Below, one piece after another: positions 10,106 through 22,058 of a stretch of DNA of 64,000 nucleotides. The stretch comes from Cryptomeria japonica (taxonomy: Eukaryota; Streptophyta; Pinopsida; Cupressales; Cupressaceae). The position numbers and the translations under genes are program-made. The stretch lies in assembly GCF_030272615.1 (NCBI RefSeq), contig NC_081406.1, forward strand, positions 241,106,422 to 241,170,421, read 5' to 3'. The notes under the pieces are model-generated. The model did not search any database. It saw only the letters and a list, made by a program, of their open reading frames with translations, and had not been told where the DNA came from. Numbering within the stretch: the first letter of the stretch is position 1; each line of letters begins with the position of its first letter.

Positions 10106-12817
10106 ATGTCAAACATGAAGAGGGGTAGGAAACTTGAATGTGGGGAAGGCCAGGAGAGGCCAACAAAAAGCAAAACGTTATCTTCATACTTTGACATTAG
10201 AAAAGATTGTGGTACTGGTGAAAATCAAGAAGGTACATCATCACAAGTACAAGTACAAAATCTGCCACCTGCACCGCATGTTGAAGATGGCGGTGAACCT
10301 GATATCTCAGATCAGGATGATCTTGAAGAAGATTATCTGGTAGATACCCAAGTTAGCCGGAATGATATAATCGACTTGGGTGATAATTCCATTGATGATA
10401 ATGCATGGAAGCGGAAAAGAAAAGCCATATCAAAAAATGGTGAACCATAATCAAAAAAGGATCGGGAGTGGGATATGTCAGTCAGGAATTTTCAAATTAA
10501 TTGGGCATCGAAGTATCCATTCATTGAACCAGTGCAGAATCCAATTGAAGGTGAGCCTCCAATAGAATGCAGGTGTAAGATTTGCACTTGGAAAAATAAG
10601 AAGGAAATTAGGTTGCAGCTAAAATTTGACACCATAGAAAACCATATGGGTAAAGTTTATGAAAAAAAAATGATAGATGGGGTTGAAAAATTAGTGATAA
10701 GATGGAAAATAAAGAATGAATGTAAGCATGTGAGGAATGCCAAAGAGTATTATTTTCATGAGAAATTATAGACGAAGCTTGCTGAAGTTAAAGGTTCTAT
10801 TGAAGTTGTTTTTGGAAAAGCAATGCAAATAAAACAACTAGGAAAAGTTGTTCAATTAAGCGTTGTTTTTCATATTTTGAGTAGAGGGCGTGCTATGACA
10901 GATTTCCCATCAACTAGTGGTTTATTATACTTTTTGAAAGTTCCTAACTATCCTAATAGACACAGGTCAGTAAACAGTGGATGGGAATGGGCAAGTTGTC
11001 TTGCTGAGGTTGAAATAGAAGATGTACAGGAAAAAATAAGAGAGTCAAACTTCATTGCATTTTCTTTAGATGAAGTTACGACAATAGACAATACTTCATG
11101 GGTATGCATGCATGTTTATACTGTAGAGAATCATACCTGCCAACCTCATCTACTATTTGTTGCTAAAATGAAGCAGAGTGCGACAATGGAAAATTTATTT
11201 CAACTAGTAAAGAGAAGTTTAATTGAATATGGAGGTATGGATGACATGACGGTAGCCTAAAAATTGGTTTGTGTTGGAGCAGATGGAGCTTCAGTAATGC
11301 AAGGTCACAGGAACGGTCTTTGTACAAAGATTGAAACTTCATTTGCACTATACATTACTGCAATTCACTGCATGGCTCACATAATGAATCTAGCTTTTGG
11401 AATTGTGAGCAAGTTTGCTTCGGTTAAAAAAATTGAAATTTTAATCAGAGAGCTCTACTCACACTTCTGTCGAAGTCCCAAGCGATTTATGGAATTTCAA
11501 TACTTTGCTGATGGATTAACTAATGGGAACAAGCTTCTCAAGGATAATGATACCAGATGGATCTCTTTGGATGGTCTAGCGCATCGAGTGTTTTCAAAAT
11601 ATCCATCCTTGATTGGACTATTTCACACAACTCGTGACGAATCAGATCAATCAAAATTTCCTGAACTTCTTGGTAGGTTAAGTAATTTAGAGACACTCTT
11701 AACTTTAGTAGCTCTTCTGCCCATGCTAGAGGAAATGAGGAATATTATGAAGGCTGCCCAAAAAAGAGCTCTGTATATTGCAGAATATGCTACGCTGCAT
11801 AAGATGACATGCATGACCCTCGACAATCTCTATCGAAATGAACCAACACTATTTGATGAAAAATTTGTTAAGTGGCGGACACTCACAGAGTTGAACAATC
11901 CTGATAACTTTTTACAAATTGGTGCAGACGGGGAGGTATGTGCCAATGTATGGGGAGTTGAGATACCAATGCACTTCTATGCCATAGTTGACCCCGAGGA
12001 ACCAGGAAAGCGCCCCAGGAAGAAACTAGCAAGAGTTACAAAGGAAGATTTTGACAAGATTGTTGAGACTGTAACTACTTCTGTGAAGAAAATTGCATAT
12101 GATCTTTCCTCAGAAATTAGAAGTAGATTCCCTCCTGACAACCTACTCAAAGCCATGTCTATTGTGTTTCCTCATTATTGGAGCCTCAACAGTGCATCTA
12201 ATTTTTGAAGTAAGCTACTGACTTTGATAAAACAATTTTGCACATCCAAATAATTGAATGGAGTAACTTTAAATGGAATATTAGATGAAACTCATCTTCA
12301 AGAGCAATCATCTCGTTTTGCATACACTATGAAACAACAATATGCCAAAATGGAGAACCCCCGCGAAGAGGGATCAATAACAAGGGTTTGGAAATATATA
12401 GCTAAGAACGCATCCTTGCATGATTCAATGCCAGAATATGTGAAGCTTGTTGCTTTATGTCTTACCATGATATTGGGTTCGGTGCAAGATGAGAGAGTTT
12501 TCAGTGCTCTGGGGTTCCTAAAATCAAAGCTAAGAAACAAACTAGACAAAAATTTGGAAAATTGCTTGAGGCTCTATACATCTAGGTATGATGTCTACAC
12601 TTTTCCTTACGATAGGGCACTGCAAATCTGGAGGTCCAAATGTGAAAGAAGAGGTTTGGGCAACACTTCAAACCAAAGTGCCAGTGGGACTAGTGGACCT
12701 ACTGGTAGCATTGAGATGCAGTTTGGCGAAGATATGCAGACTTAGTCTCAGAGTAAAGAAACCACAGATGAGAATCAAGAAAGTACTGAATTTGATGAGG
12801 ATGAATGGCAACTGTAA
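10106..12817 (+). pseudogene. hAT-superfamily transposase, one frame with six in-frame stops
   Basis: A single frame of 904 codons runs from ATG 10106 to TAA 12815-12817 with no frameshift. The N-terminal 110 residues are charged and nuclear-protein-like. A zinc-binding region follows, around CRCKICTW (about residue 155), then the RNase-H-like core: the first acidic residue in FSLDEVT (about 319), the second in GADGASVMQG (about 393), and the HCMAHIMNLA motif (about 425). The C-terminal dimerisation region is QDERVFSALGFLKSKLRNKL (about 794-813). The tail is acidic. In-frame stops are TAA 10448, TAG 10769, TAA 11258, TGA 12206, TAA 12251 and TAG 12743. Every one is one C-to-T (or G-to-A) step from a sense codon. 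The core resembles ZNF862-like hAT proteins. As it stands the gene cannot give a full transposase without read-through. Confidence 0.82.
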
Positions 12818-13129
12818 GAGATTGGTATTTATTAATTTTATTACTGTATCTCATCATTCATATTACAAAAGCATATTACTTTTTGCAATTAGAATTTAAT
12901 ATTGATTTGTAATTTTATTTTTCAACTTTCTATTTCCAGATTTAAAATAGCATAATAAAAAAAAACCATAATGTGTTTATTGATACAGAGATGTTTATTG
13001 TTTATCTATACATGTTTGAGTCTCAAATTTGTGTGATATATTTCAGAACCATATGATAAATTACATTCAATAGTAATACACATGTCGAGAACTTAGATTT
13101 TCATTAATTCTTTCAAAATATAGCCATAT
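12818..13129. other. Transposase 3' flank
   Basis: AT-rich, no gene seen. AATAAAAAAAA at about 12953 could serve as a polyadenylation signal. Confidence 0.35.
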
Positions 13130-13149
13130 GATACATTTCATTCAATAGT

Positions 13150-13505
13150 AATACACCAATCTGTGTGATTCTACATGCCAATTGCAAAAGTGAATACAAA
13201 GTTTCAGAACCCTTTGCAAATGACCCTGAATTCCCTTTTATAGAAACAAGAGAGCAACAACAACTCCTCTGTGATTCTCCAATGTCCATGCAAAAGTGAA
13301 TACAAAGTTTCAGAACCCTTTGCAAAATTGCAAATGACCCTAAATTCCCTTTTATAGAAACAAGAGAGCAACAACAGCTCCTGTGTGATTCTCCAATGTC
13401 CATGCAAAAGTGAATACAAAATTTTAGAACCCTTTGCAAAATTGCAAATGACCCTGAATTCCCTTTTATAGAAACAAGGGAGCAACAACAGCTTCAGGTC
13501 GAATT
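13150..13505. repeat. 114-bp tandem repeat, about three copies
   Basis: The marker TGACCCTxAATTCCC occurs at 13221, 13335 and 13449, exactly 114 bp apart, each followed by CTTTTATAGAAACAAG. A partial further unit lies at the left. It sits between the 3' ends of the convergent transposase and cargo gene. Open frames across it are a by-product of a period divisible by three. Confidence 0.85.
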
Positions 13506-13958
13506 GCAAGTTTGCAACATGTGAACACTGAACATCAAAATCACAAACTCAGCACATATTTATATGGCCGTATTAGCATTTTAACATCCGCTACATGTTT
13601 GATGTCTCCTGTTCAAAAAACAGAGTTCAAAATTAAATATTAATTCATGCCATGAGTCATGACAAATTAAACATAGATAATAGCTATAGGAGTGCCTAAA
13701 ACCTACTAATCAGAAATAGAGAAATGCATAAATGTTAAAGCAAGGGAGAATTTGAGAATACAAATTTACTCGCTGAAGTTTTGCAGTGTGCATCATAGAT
13801 TCATAGGATGGATTAGCAAAATAGCAATAGCGAGTGCTGTTTTTTTCCTATTCATAAATTAGATTCATAGGCTCGATTAGCAAAATAGCAAACAGGAAAA
13901 AAAAAAACCTTGAAATTAAGAATAAAAGAAGAAAATTGTGCAATACATACTATGATTC

Positions 13959-16900
13959 TTAAGAATTATGTGCCAGTTTTTGTAGGGTGTTCCACTCTTT
14001 GTCTGATGGAAGGTCAATATTCTGTAAACTATGGAAAGTCAACTCCAACTTCGTCAACGTTCCATATTTAGAAGATTTACTTGACATCACTATTTCATCC
14101 AATAGCGAATTTAGAGTTGTAAATGATTGGATGAATTCCAGAAAGATTTTGGGAGTTGTGTCCTTTGGAAGCAAGTCTAAATCAGACTTCATTTTTTTCT
14201 CCATGATTTCTTTGTAAGCTTCCTCTCCAATGAATTTATTTTCTGTGTCAAAAGGCTTAAGCAAACCAAGTTTAATCAAATTATTTTTCTTTTCTCATAG
14301 CTTCATTATCTTTTTTCCACAACTGTCCATAACTTCTGATGTGTCCCTTAGCTTCTGGCATTTTTGAATGATAGATGATGTCTTAACTATGGCATCAATG
14401 CGGCTCTTAGGTCCCTTAGATGCCAAGTAGCTGTCACTAGAACTGTAGACTACTTTCAGAATCTTTTTTGCCATTTCCTCTTTTGAATAAACATGTGTGC
14501 TCTTCTCATAGTGCCATTTGATTTTTAAAAAAAATTGTCTCATACTTTCAGTCAATTGAAACCATTCACACAACTTCTCACTCCTCTGCATTATTTCCTA
14601 CCAAATGTTTTCTTGTATATACTTCATTGTATTTTTCATATTATCTTTGAATCTATCATCCAAAGTTTTTATTTTATCATTTGCATTGTGCAGGTCTTCT
14701 TTCATTTGTGCACATTTTTTTCTTTCTTCCTCTACTTCCTCTTGCAAATGTTTTTCTTTTTCCTTCCCATGATCCAATAGGTCCTATATTTTTTTCATTT
14801 TGACGGCACTAGACTCATAACTTCTATATAATTTTTGAAAACTGTCTTTTTCCTCAACAATTTTTTTACTGCTTTTAGCCAGTTTTTCTGTCAGGTCCTT
14901 CAATTCTGCATCCTTCTTGTCCTACTCTGCAATTTCTACTACAGAGCTCGATTTTTTTATCCTTTTCTGTAATTCATTGCACTTGCTATCTGCTGCTTTC
15001 CTCCTTGATTTCTCGTTTTCCAGGTCTGCCTGTAACTTTTCTATTTGTTTCTCCAGTTTATTTTTTTCTCTCTCCACCTTTAGCAATGAAGTGTAGACCA
15101 CTTCGTTAGTCCTTTTTGACACACTAATTTTGTCCACATTATGTACTTTGGAGAAATCCATTTGGAAGGTGCTAGCTTGAAATTGAGAGGGATCTATCTG
15201 ACTGTGTGGTGGATTTTTATCTTTAGATGGGCCCGGGGGCATAACAACCATGAACTCCATCATATCTTTATGTGGATCATATGTTGGAAATACCTTGTTC
15301 CTTGCAGGTTGTTCGTTTACAACTTCAGACATGGAATTCCTATGAAATGCTTTCTTTTTTTTCTTTTTTTTCTTTTGTCGTGTGTTCAAATTTTTCATAG
15401 TAATCACGAAATTGAAAATCTGGGGTTGCTAAAGCAATTGAATGTTTGAATGGTGACATAGGAATACCATAGGCTCCAGTTCCACTTATTCCTGTGGTTT
15501 TAACTAATGCTTGACCAGGATTAGGATTACCAACAATAGTTCCTGATGCTGTCCCACTCCCACTAACACTTTCATGTGTAGTTTTCATAGTCTTTTGAGG
15601 TGTGTGATCTGAAGCTGCAAATGATTGATTTGTAGTGTCAGTGGCACTTGATATAGGATTCTCAATAGTATGAGATTGAGTATCTACCTCTAGTGGCCTC
15701 TTGCGAGAGATATTTTGTTGTTGTCCTTGTCCAACACCAAGACAACTAGTATCAGTAGTAGTACCCATGCCAACATCACCAATCATAATGGCACTTGACT
15801 GAACAATAATAGGAATACTATCCCCAGATTCCCCACCAGTGGCAGTGGCACTTGATTCACCACCAATGGGAATACCATGATGTGGTGGTGGTTGTGGATT
15901 TGAACCTGAAACAAATGTAGGTGGATTATGAGGGTAATGAGTAGTACTTATCGGTGACGAATCTGAAAAATCAAGTCCAATGACTGGTCTATAAGGACCT
16001 TTTGATTTTGACCCGCCAATCACAGCGGCACTTGACTGAACAATAATAGGAATACTATCGCCAGATTCCCCACCAGTGGCAGTGGCACTTGATTCACCAC
16101 CAATGGGAATACCATGATGTGGTGGTAGTTGTGGATTTGAACCTGAAACAAATGTAAGTGGATTCTGAGGGTAATGAGGAGTACCTATTGGTGATGAATC
16201 TGAAAAATCAAGTCCAATGACTGGTCTATAAGGACCTTTTGATTTTGACCCACCAATCACAGTGACACTTGACTGAACAATAATAGGAATACTATCCCTA
16301 GATTCCCCACCAATGGCAGTGGCACTTAATTCACCACCAATGGGAATACCATGATGTGGTGGTGGTTGTGGATTTGAACCAGAAACAAATGTAGGTGGAC
16401 CGTGAGGGTAATGAGTAGTACCTATCCCTGATGAATCTGAAGAATCAAGTCCAATGACTGGTTTATAAGGACCTTTTGATTTTGACTATGATGGAAGTTG
16501 TACCTGAAGTGGATACCAAATGCCCTCTCCTCTGGGACCTAGACCACCACCTTCAAAACCCATTTTTTCCACAAGGTTTGCCCCTTTGCTATATTTGTCT
16601 TTCATGGACTCACTAACTCCACCTAATATTTTAGGCACTGTAGTAGTTGTTGGAGGGGGCTCAATGACAACCTCATGCTCATCATCATCACCTTCAGTCC
16701 CACCATGCTCCATATCCCACAATTTTCTAAACTCTACATCCTCGTCGATGCTCTCAAATTCTGCACTTGTCTTTGGTTCACCGAGATTCCTCCTCATAGT
16801 CCGAAATTCATTTATTTTGGTTTGAGTCCAGCAATTCTCTTTACATTCGTGCAGAATTGATCTGGGAATAGTTCTCTTAGATGGATTAGTAGATTTTATG

Positions 16901-18453
16901 TAGAAATTATAGGACCTCCTATTTTGGATGCCCTCATTGCCCTGGCCCTCCATAATTTGTGATGAAATTTCTTCATTTGAAATGTTATTGTCAGCTGCAA
17001 TTTTCTCCATCTCTTTTTTAACCTCATCCTAGGAGTCCTTGTTTCTAAGATTTTCTAGCAATGGTTTACATTCATGTTGACATAACGCTGAAGAGTTCCC
17101 ATTTTTCTTAAGCCTTGCTTGAACTACACTAATTGGATCATACTGCCAGAGACCCTCATCACCAAAGTTAAAAACTATCAAGAAATCATGTGCCACAATG
17201 AATGCTTTTCTCTCAAATGTGAACCCTCCACATGAGAAAGGCAAGGAAGGAAATATGCTCTTCTTTTTCTGACCATGGAAGTGCCTATCTATGCTCTCCA
17301 ATTGTCGTACATACACTAATGCAAGTACCCTCTCTGTCACATGTATTGGAAGTCTATATGGTTTTACTACCGATCCGTAAAACCTTAACACAGTGAATTC
17401 TTCCATGAAGAACTAGTCAACCAATTCTATTTGACTTCCGAGTTGAATGCAATCTCTACAAGACATAGGCAACCTAGGCATTGGAGTGCTTATAATTTCA
17501 TTATACATTGGTGCCAAAAAGAAGTCTACAAAATGGTTGTAGTTCTTTCTGTTATCATGCATCCTTATCTTTGGGCTCCAATCATATATTGGATAGTCTG
17601 TTCTCTTCCCAGTCTTCTCATCAATCTTATAGCTCACAATTTGAAGCTTGTTGGTCTCAAATATTGCACGATACTTGGATAGAAGGAGATAGCACAAGTA
17701 GGATGAGAACCTAAATGTCTTACAGGAACCTTTTTTTATCATAGGTAATTGTTTTTGCATGGATTTTACAATGTGATCAATATAATTATATCTTACTGGC
17801 TGACTTGCACAATGGATATTATAAATCATTTCAAGAAGGCTTGCACCCACTTCCCTATCATTTCCCAATCCCAGGCAAAATGACAGCAAGGAAATATTGT
17901 CCTCAACCCATGGAGCAAAAATTTTAGAATCATAAGGAGGCTTATGATTCTGATCCAACACAATACCAGTACCAATCTTTATTAGACCTTTGATAAATGA
18001 ATCTTTGTGACTTGGATCGAGACTCTCATAATTCCCTGCCAGCTTTTCAAGGTCAATTTGGATGTTTGAATTTTGGGCTTCAAATTCTAGGTTCAACAAA
18101 TGAGCAAATTCTCCCTCGTTTATGGATAGAATTTCCTCTTTTGTATTTTTATTGACAATTGCTTTTTTATCTTCATCATAATTTTCAGCGTAGACCATGA
18201 CAAAATCAGGGCAAGGGAATACTTCAGGTAACACCATGCTTCCTAATCCAACATCCCACGATGCAATTTTATTTGTTATTTTTTGTAACATTGGGTTGAA
18301 AACAGAAAATTTTGCCCTTGATGCATCTGCCGCCTTACTAGACAATGTATATCTAATATCTATGATACACTTTTCACCATGGAGAGCAGGGTCATAAATA
18401 TCATGGTATTCATCAGTGAAAACTGGTGTTTTAACCAGTTCAGTTAGGTACAT
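13959..18453 (-). pseudogene. Large cargo gene: unknown N-terminal domain, G-patch, repeat region, coiled-coil C-terminus
   Basis: About 1,500 codons on the minus strand. Residues 1-470 form a globular region I do not recognise (motifs VLPEVFPCPDFVMVY and APWVEDNISLLSFCLG). A G-patch-like segment follows at about residues 625-650 (GANLVEKMGFEGGGLGPRGEG), which in known proteins binds RNA helicases. Then comes a Ser/Pro/Gly-rich section built from three 79-residue repeats, and a long coiled coil (KLEKQIEKLQADLENEKSRR region) with an unknown C-terminal domain. The first part lies in one frame, the last part in another; the switch falls in T runs at about 15350-15380. In-frame stops are TAG at 17413, 17029, 16486, 14922, 14784 and 14598, and TGA at 14295. 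The final stop is TAA (13959). The start is the ATG at 18453; a further ATG at 18503 is one base out of frame across an A run. It is convergent with the transposase. It probably encodes an accessory protein of the transposon, but that is inference. Confidence 0.6.
15780..16490. repeat. 237-bp coding tandem repeat, three copies
   Basis: Markers recur exactly 237 bp apart: ACTTGACTGAAC at about 15793, 16030 and 16267, and AGGACCTTTTGATTTTGAC at 15994, 16231 and 16468. On the minus strand each unit gives 79 residues including GPYRPVIGLDFSDSSPI and PPHHGIPIGGE. The copies are very similar, so the amplification is recent compared with the rest of the gene. Confidence 0.92.
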
Positions 18454-18831
18454 TTTTTTTTCACTTGGCTTCTTGTTGAACTACTGCTTCCCGTTTTCCC
18501 CATCACTATTATTGTTAATAATTCAAAATAATGCTAGGCAGCTAGATAAAAACCTGAAAATGCTAACCCTCAAATTGGACCACGAGATTACCAAAAGCAA
18601 AAAAGGTGGGATGTAGGTGTTCTAGATTTTACCCGGAAATTGGAATTTCTATTTCACTAGATTGGCCCAGACAGTCTCTGTTGCAACTTGCATTCCTCAA
18701 TCTAGTAGCTATTTCTAAATCTCCCTCGATTTACAGGTTTATCCAAGAAATGAAAGACGATTATGATTTACGAGTCTCTTATTTTGAAAACTCTAAAAAG
18801 TAGAAAAATAAAACCTAAAGGGCAAAATATC

Positions 18832-19027
18832 AAGAATCATGTTGTAATTTTATTAATTACTATTAATTACTATTCGATGCTGAAGGACAAAACATTCATT
18901 ACTTCAATATAAATTTCGAGGACATTAAGAATCATGTTGTAATTTTATTAATTATTATTAATTATTTGATGCCGAAGGACAAAACATTCAATACTTTAGT
19001 ATAAATTATGAATTTCTGAGGACATTA
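18832..19027. repeat. Tandem duplication of about 95-100 bp
   Basis: AAGAATCATGTTGTAATTTT occurs at 18832 and 18927. The two copies run through GATGCxGAAGGACAAAACATTC and GAGGACATTAA. Non-coding, upstream of the large cargo gene. Confidence 0.75.
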
Positions 19028-19037
19028 AATGTAATAC

Positions 19038-20107
19038 GTTCAATTCCGGGTGAAGTTCTCCCAAATGTGTTCACTTCCCACATTCGGGCCGAAATCCACC
19101 CTAAGCCGTTGATCTTTTCTCATCTAACAGACAAGGGACCAAGGTACCTGTTGTGACTTTACGAGTGAGTTTTTTAAGTCTGTTTAATAATTTTAAACTT
19201 TCGTCCGAAAAAGTGCTTTACAGACTTACTTATATTTAATTAAATTTAAAACGTTTCAATTATGGCCGACGTTCTCCCAAATGTGTTCACTTCCCACATT
19301 CGAGCCGAAATCCACCCTAAGCCGTTGATCTTTGCTCATCCAATGGACGATGGTACCTGTTGTCAGTTGTCATGGGTCCCATCACTTCTGCCAGTTTTCA
19401 GGCATGTCACCATACTCATGTCACTTTTCCGGTTTGATTTTTAGTCTATTTAATCATTTTAAACCTCGGCCCGAAAAAAAGCTTTATAGACTTAATTGTA
19501 TTTAATTACATTTAAAATGTCTAATTCCGGGCGAAGTTATCCCAAATGTGTTCACTTCCCACATTCGGGCCAAAATCCACCCTAGCCGTTGATCTTTGTT
19601 CATTCAACGGTCGCGGGTCGATGTTACCTGTTTTAAGATGTAGTGGGTCACACGACTTCTGCCATTTTTCTGGCACGTCACCATACTCTCGTCACTTTTC
19701 TCGTTTGATTTTTAGTCTATTTAATCATTTTAAAATTTCGCCCGAAAAAGAGATTTTTAGAATTAATTATATTTAATTAAATTTAAAATGTCCTATTCCG
19801 GGTGAAGTTCTTAGAAAGGTGTTCGCTTCCCACATTCGGACTGAAATCCACCCTAGTCGTTGATCTTTGTTCATCCAATGGTCAATAGTACCTATTTTTC
19901 AATGAAGTGGGTCCCACGACTTCTGCCATTTTTTCTGGCACGTCACCATACTCGTTACTTTTCTGGTCTATTTTTAAAGTCTACTAAATCATTTTAAAAT
20001 TCCTTTTGGAAAAGAGATTTATAGTCTATAGAGTCATAGACTATAAGTATTAAGTATAGGCTTTCACTTAATTGTATTTAATTAAATTTAAAATGTTCAA
20101 TTCCGGG
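19038..20107. repeat. Array of diverged 215-305-bp repeats with a CCGTTGATC core
   Basis: Four copies and a truncated fifth begin with CAATTCCGGGxGAAGTT or a variant, at about 19041, 19257, 19522, 19793 and 20099. Each continues CCCAAATGTGTTCACTTCCC, then GGGCCGAAATCCACCCTA, GCCGTTGATCTTT, a CATCCAAxGG part, and TTTAATCATTTTAAA. The core is an imperfect palindrome (CCGTTGATC against CATCCAACGG). It lies upstream of the large cargo gene and between it and the next gene, so it may be a promoter or transposase-binding array. Confidence 0.85.
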
Positions 20108-20747
20108 CATTGGGCAATAGTTTGAGATAACTATTAAAAATAATGTTAATATTATTTGTAAAAATTTTAAATTCAAAAATAGTATTAAACATGAAACTTA
20201 GTTTCTAGAATAAAACAAATTACTAAATAAAAATATAACTTTTGATCTGTAATTTGAAAGGTAAAAGTTTAATATTAAAAAGAAAACATTCAATATTAAA
20301 TCTAAAATATTAATTTAACGTTTAACAAAATTCTTTGAAAATATGTTTACGATATATCATTTTCAAAAATAGTTTAAAAATATATATAAAATTTCAACAT
20401 AAATTTAGTCTATTAATTTAAAAAAATGTGCAACTGCAATCCTCAACCTGTTAAAGTGAGAAAATTTGAAAAGTACAAATGCCAAGGTGGCGATTAATTG
20501 TTGCACAAGGAGTTGTCTACGGCATGCCGCATGATAGGAGGAATGGGAGGATGGTAGGAAATCTTTTCTCCTGATCTCATGGCATTAATGTCTTATTGTG
20601 CACATTCATTACCCGGCCTATAAGAGTTAAGATGGAGGCAGATTTTTTTACCTTTTCATCTGTGTACCACTTTTTGCTTTGAAGCAGCTGCAAGTGCAGA
20701 ACAAATCTGTAGTTCATAGTTCGTAGAATCATACCTTCTGTAAGACA
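20108..20747. other. AT-rich spacer, possible upstream region of the next gene
   Basis: No coding frame is convincing. CTATAAGA at about 20619 is a weak TATA candidate for the gene at 20748. A small hairpin (TATAGTCTAT and ATAGACTATA) lies just to the left, at about 20019-20044. Confidence 0.35.
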
Positions 20748-21449
20748 ATGGAGACCAATTTCACACTTCGAACAGACAAGAAGTTGGTGCCCTTTTTGGG
20801 CAAAGTATCTAACAAACGAATGCAAGGACTATTCAGGTTTAAGGAGGAGAAGTTGTGGGTGGCAACTCGACTGATGCTTGCAGAGGAAGTGGCACATATC
20901 AGTCACTGGTATCGAACTAACATGGAGGTTTACTCTCTAATTATGGCGTGGGCCTGTGAATTCGAAATAGAGCTGTAAAAGGTAAAACTCACATTGGTCA
21001 AATTGATTGATGGGGAGTTTTTGATTAACCTGGATTCAATCTTGGAGTGGGTGGTGCCGGGAGTTGGCATTCGAATTATGGAAGGGGACGACCAGGAGGA
21101 ATTGCTTCCTTTTATTCGTGGCCCAGAGGATGAAATCAAATACTAGTGTCGTGAACAAGCCCGAGTGGGGTGGGAAGCAATGAAACTCTTTGTTAAATTA
21201 ACAAGGGTGGATGAAGTCCTGAATGCTTTGCATGTGGTGGCAAGGATGGAGGTTGGTAGGGCATTGAGAGATAGGGTTGAAGAAGGAAGGGCCATACAGC
21301 TACTGGCAAGCTTGGAGGGTGACCCCGACTTCGTGTTCCTAAACTGCATTCCAAAAATGAAAGCTGAAGCGACAGAAGGGAAAGCCAAAGCAACCACCTC
21401 TGAGGAGGGAAGGGACTGGGAGGACCAGGGGGATAGTGAGACTGAGTGA
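20748..21449 (+). pseudogene. Small unrecognised cargo gene with two in-frame stops
   Basis: One frame of 234 codons runs from ATG 20748 to TGA 21447-21449, interrupted by TAA at 20976 and TAG at 21141 without frameshift. The protein is leucine- and charge-rich. It includes LVKLIDGEFLINLDSILEWV (about 82-101), a helical MKLFVKLTRVDEVLNALHVV segment (about 145-164) and an acidic, Glu/Lys/Thr-rich tail. Codon composition is more GC-rich than its surroundings, which supports real coding. I recognise no family. It is convergent with the gene at 22059-22634 and lies inside the putative transposon, so it may be cargo captured from the host or an accessory gene. Confidence 0.5.
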
Positions 21450-22058
21450 GCAGCCTATCGGCAATGAACTAGTTTTTTTGTCTGCTTGCTATAAGCTATG
21501 GACAAATTTTGTATCTTGAAATGTTTCAATTAATTGAATGAAAAAACCTTGACCGATAAACTTTTGTATCTTGCAACTTTTGAAATTTTGTATTTTGAAT
21601 GACTATATAGTAATAGTATATATTTATAAAATTATAATCGACCATAATCAATGTACAAATAATTAATGGAATGAATTGAATTTTTCTTTTTATAGCATTA
21701 CATAAAAAGATCACGGTATTAAATTTATTTCCATTGTTTAACAAATAATTGAAATAACGTAGCCGGTAGCTCATATACATAAAGCATTTGAAAGAAATTA
21801 ATTAATAAAAATGAAATAGAATTATAGAAAGCATTTTTATATCCATAAGAATGTAAGAGGCAAAGTGAAACAAACTGGAATTTGAAAAATTATCATTAAA
21901 TTATTTATGCTTTCGAAATTTACAATTTTTTCGTCAGAGACTTGAGTCCCCCCAAAACTTAAAAGCCAAAATGAGTGAGCCTCTGGCACTCAGCCTGTTA
22001 GGGTTCAAGGAAATAGGAAAAAAAAACTACAGGTAGTGGAATTGTTTACAATTTTTCC
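21450..22058. other. Spacer between convergent cargo genes, no gene seen
   Basis: AT-rich apart from the first 60 bp. It probably holds the 3' ends of both genes. No distinct signal was found. Confidence 0.35.

Noticed and set aside
12588-12899. 103-codon frame overlapping the transposase end
   Set aside because: It is a shadow in another frame of the hAT C-terminal coding sequence.
13113-13509. Two overlapping minus-strand frames with repeated CSLVSIKGN-like text
   Set aside because: A 114-bp tandem repeat with a period divisible by three keeps several frames open; no other coding signal.
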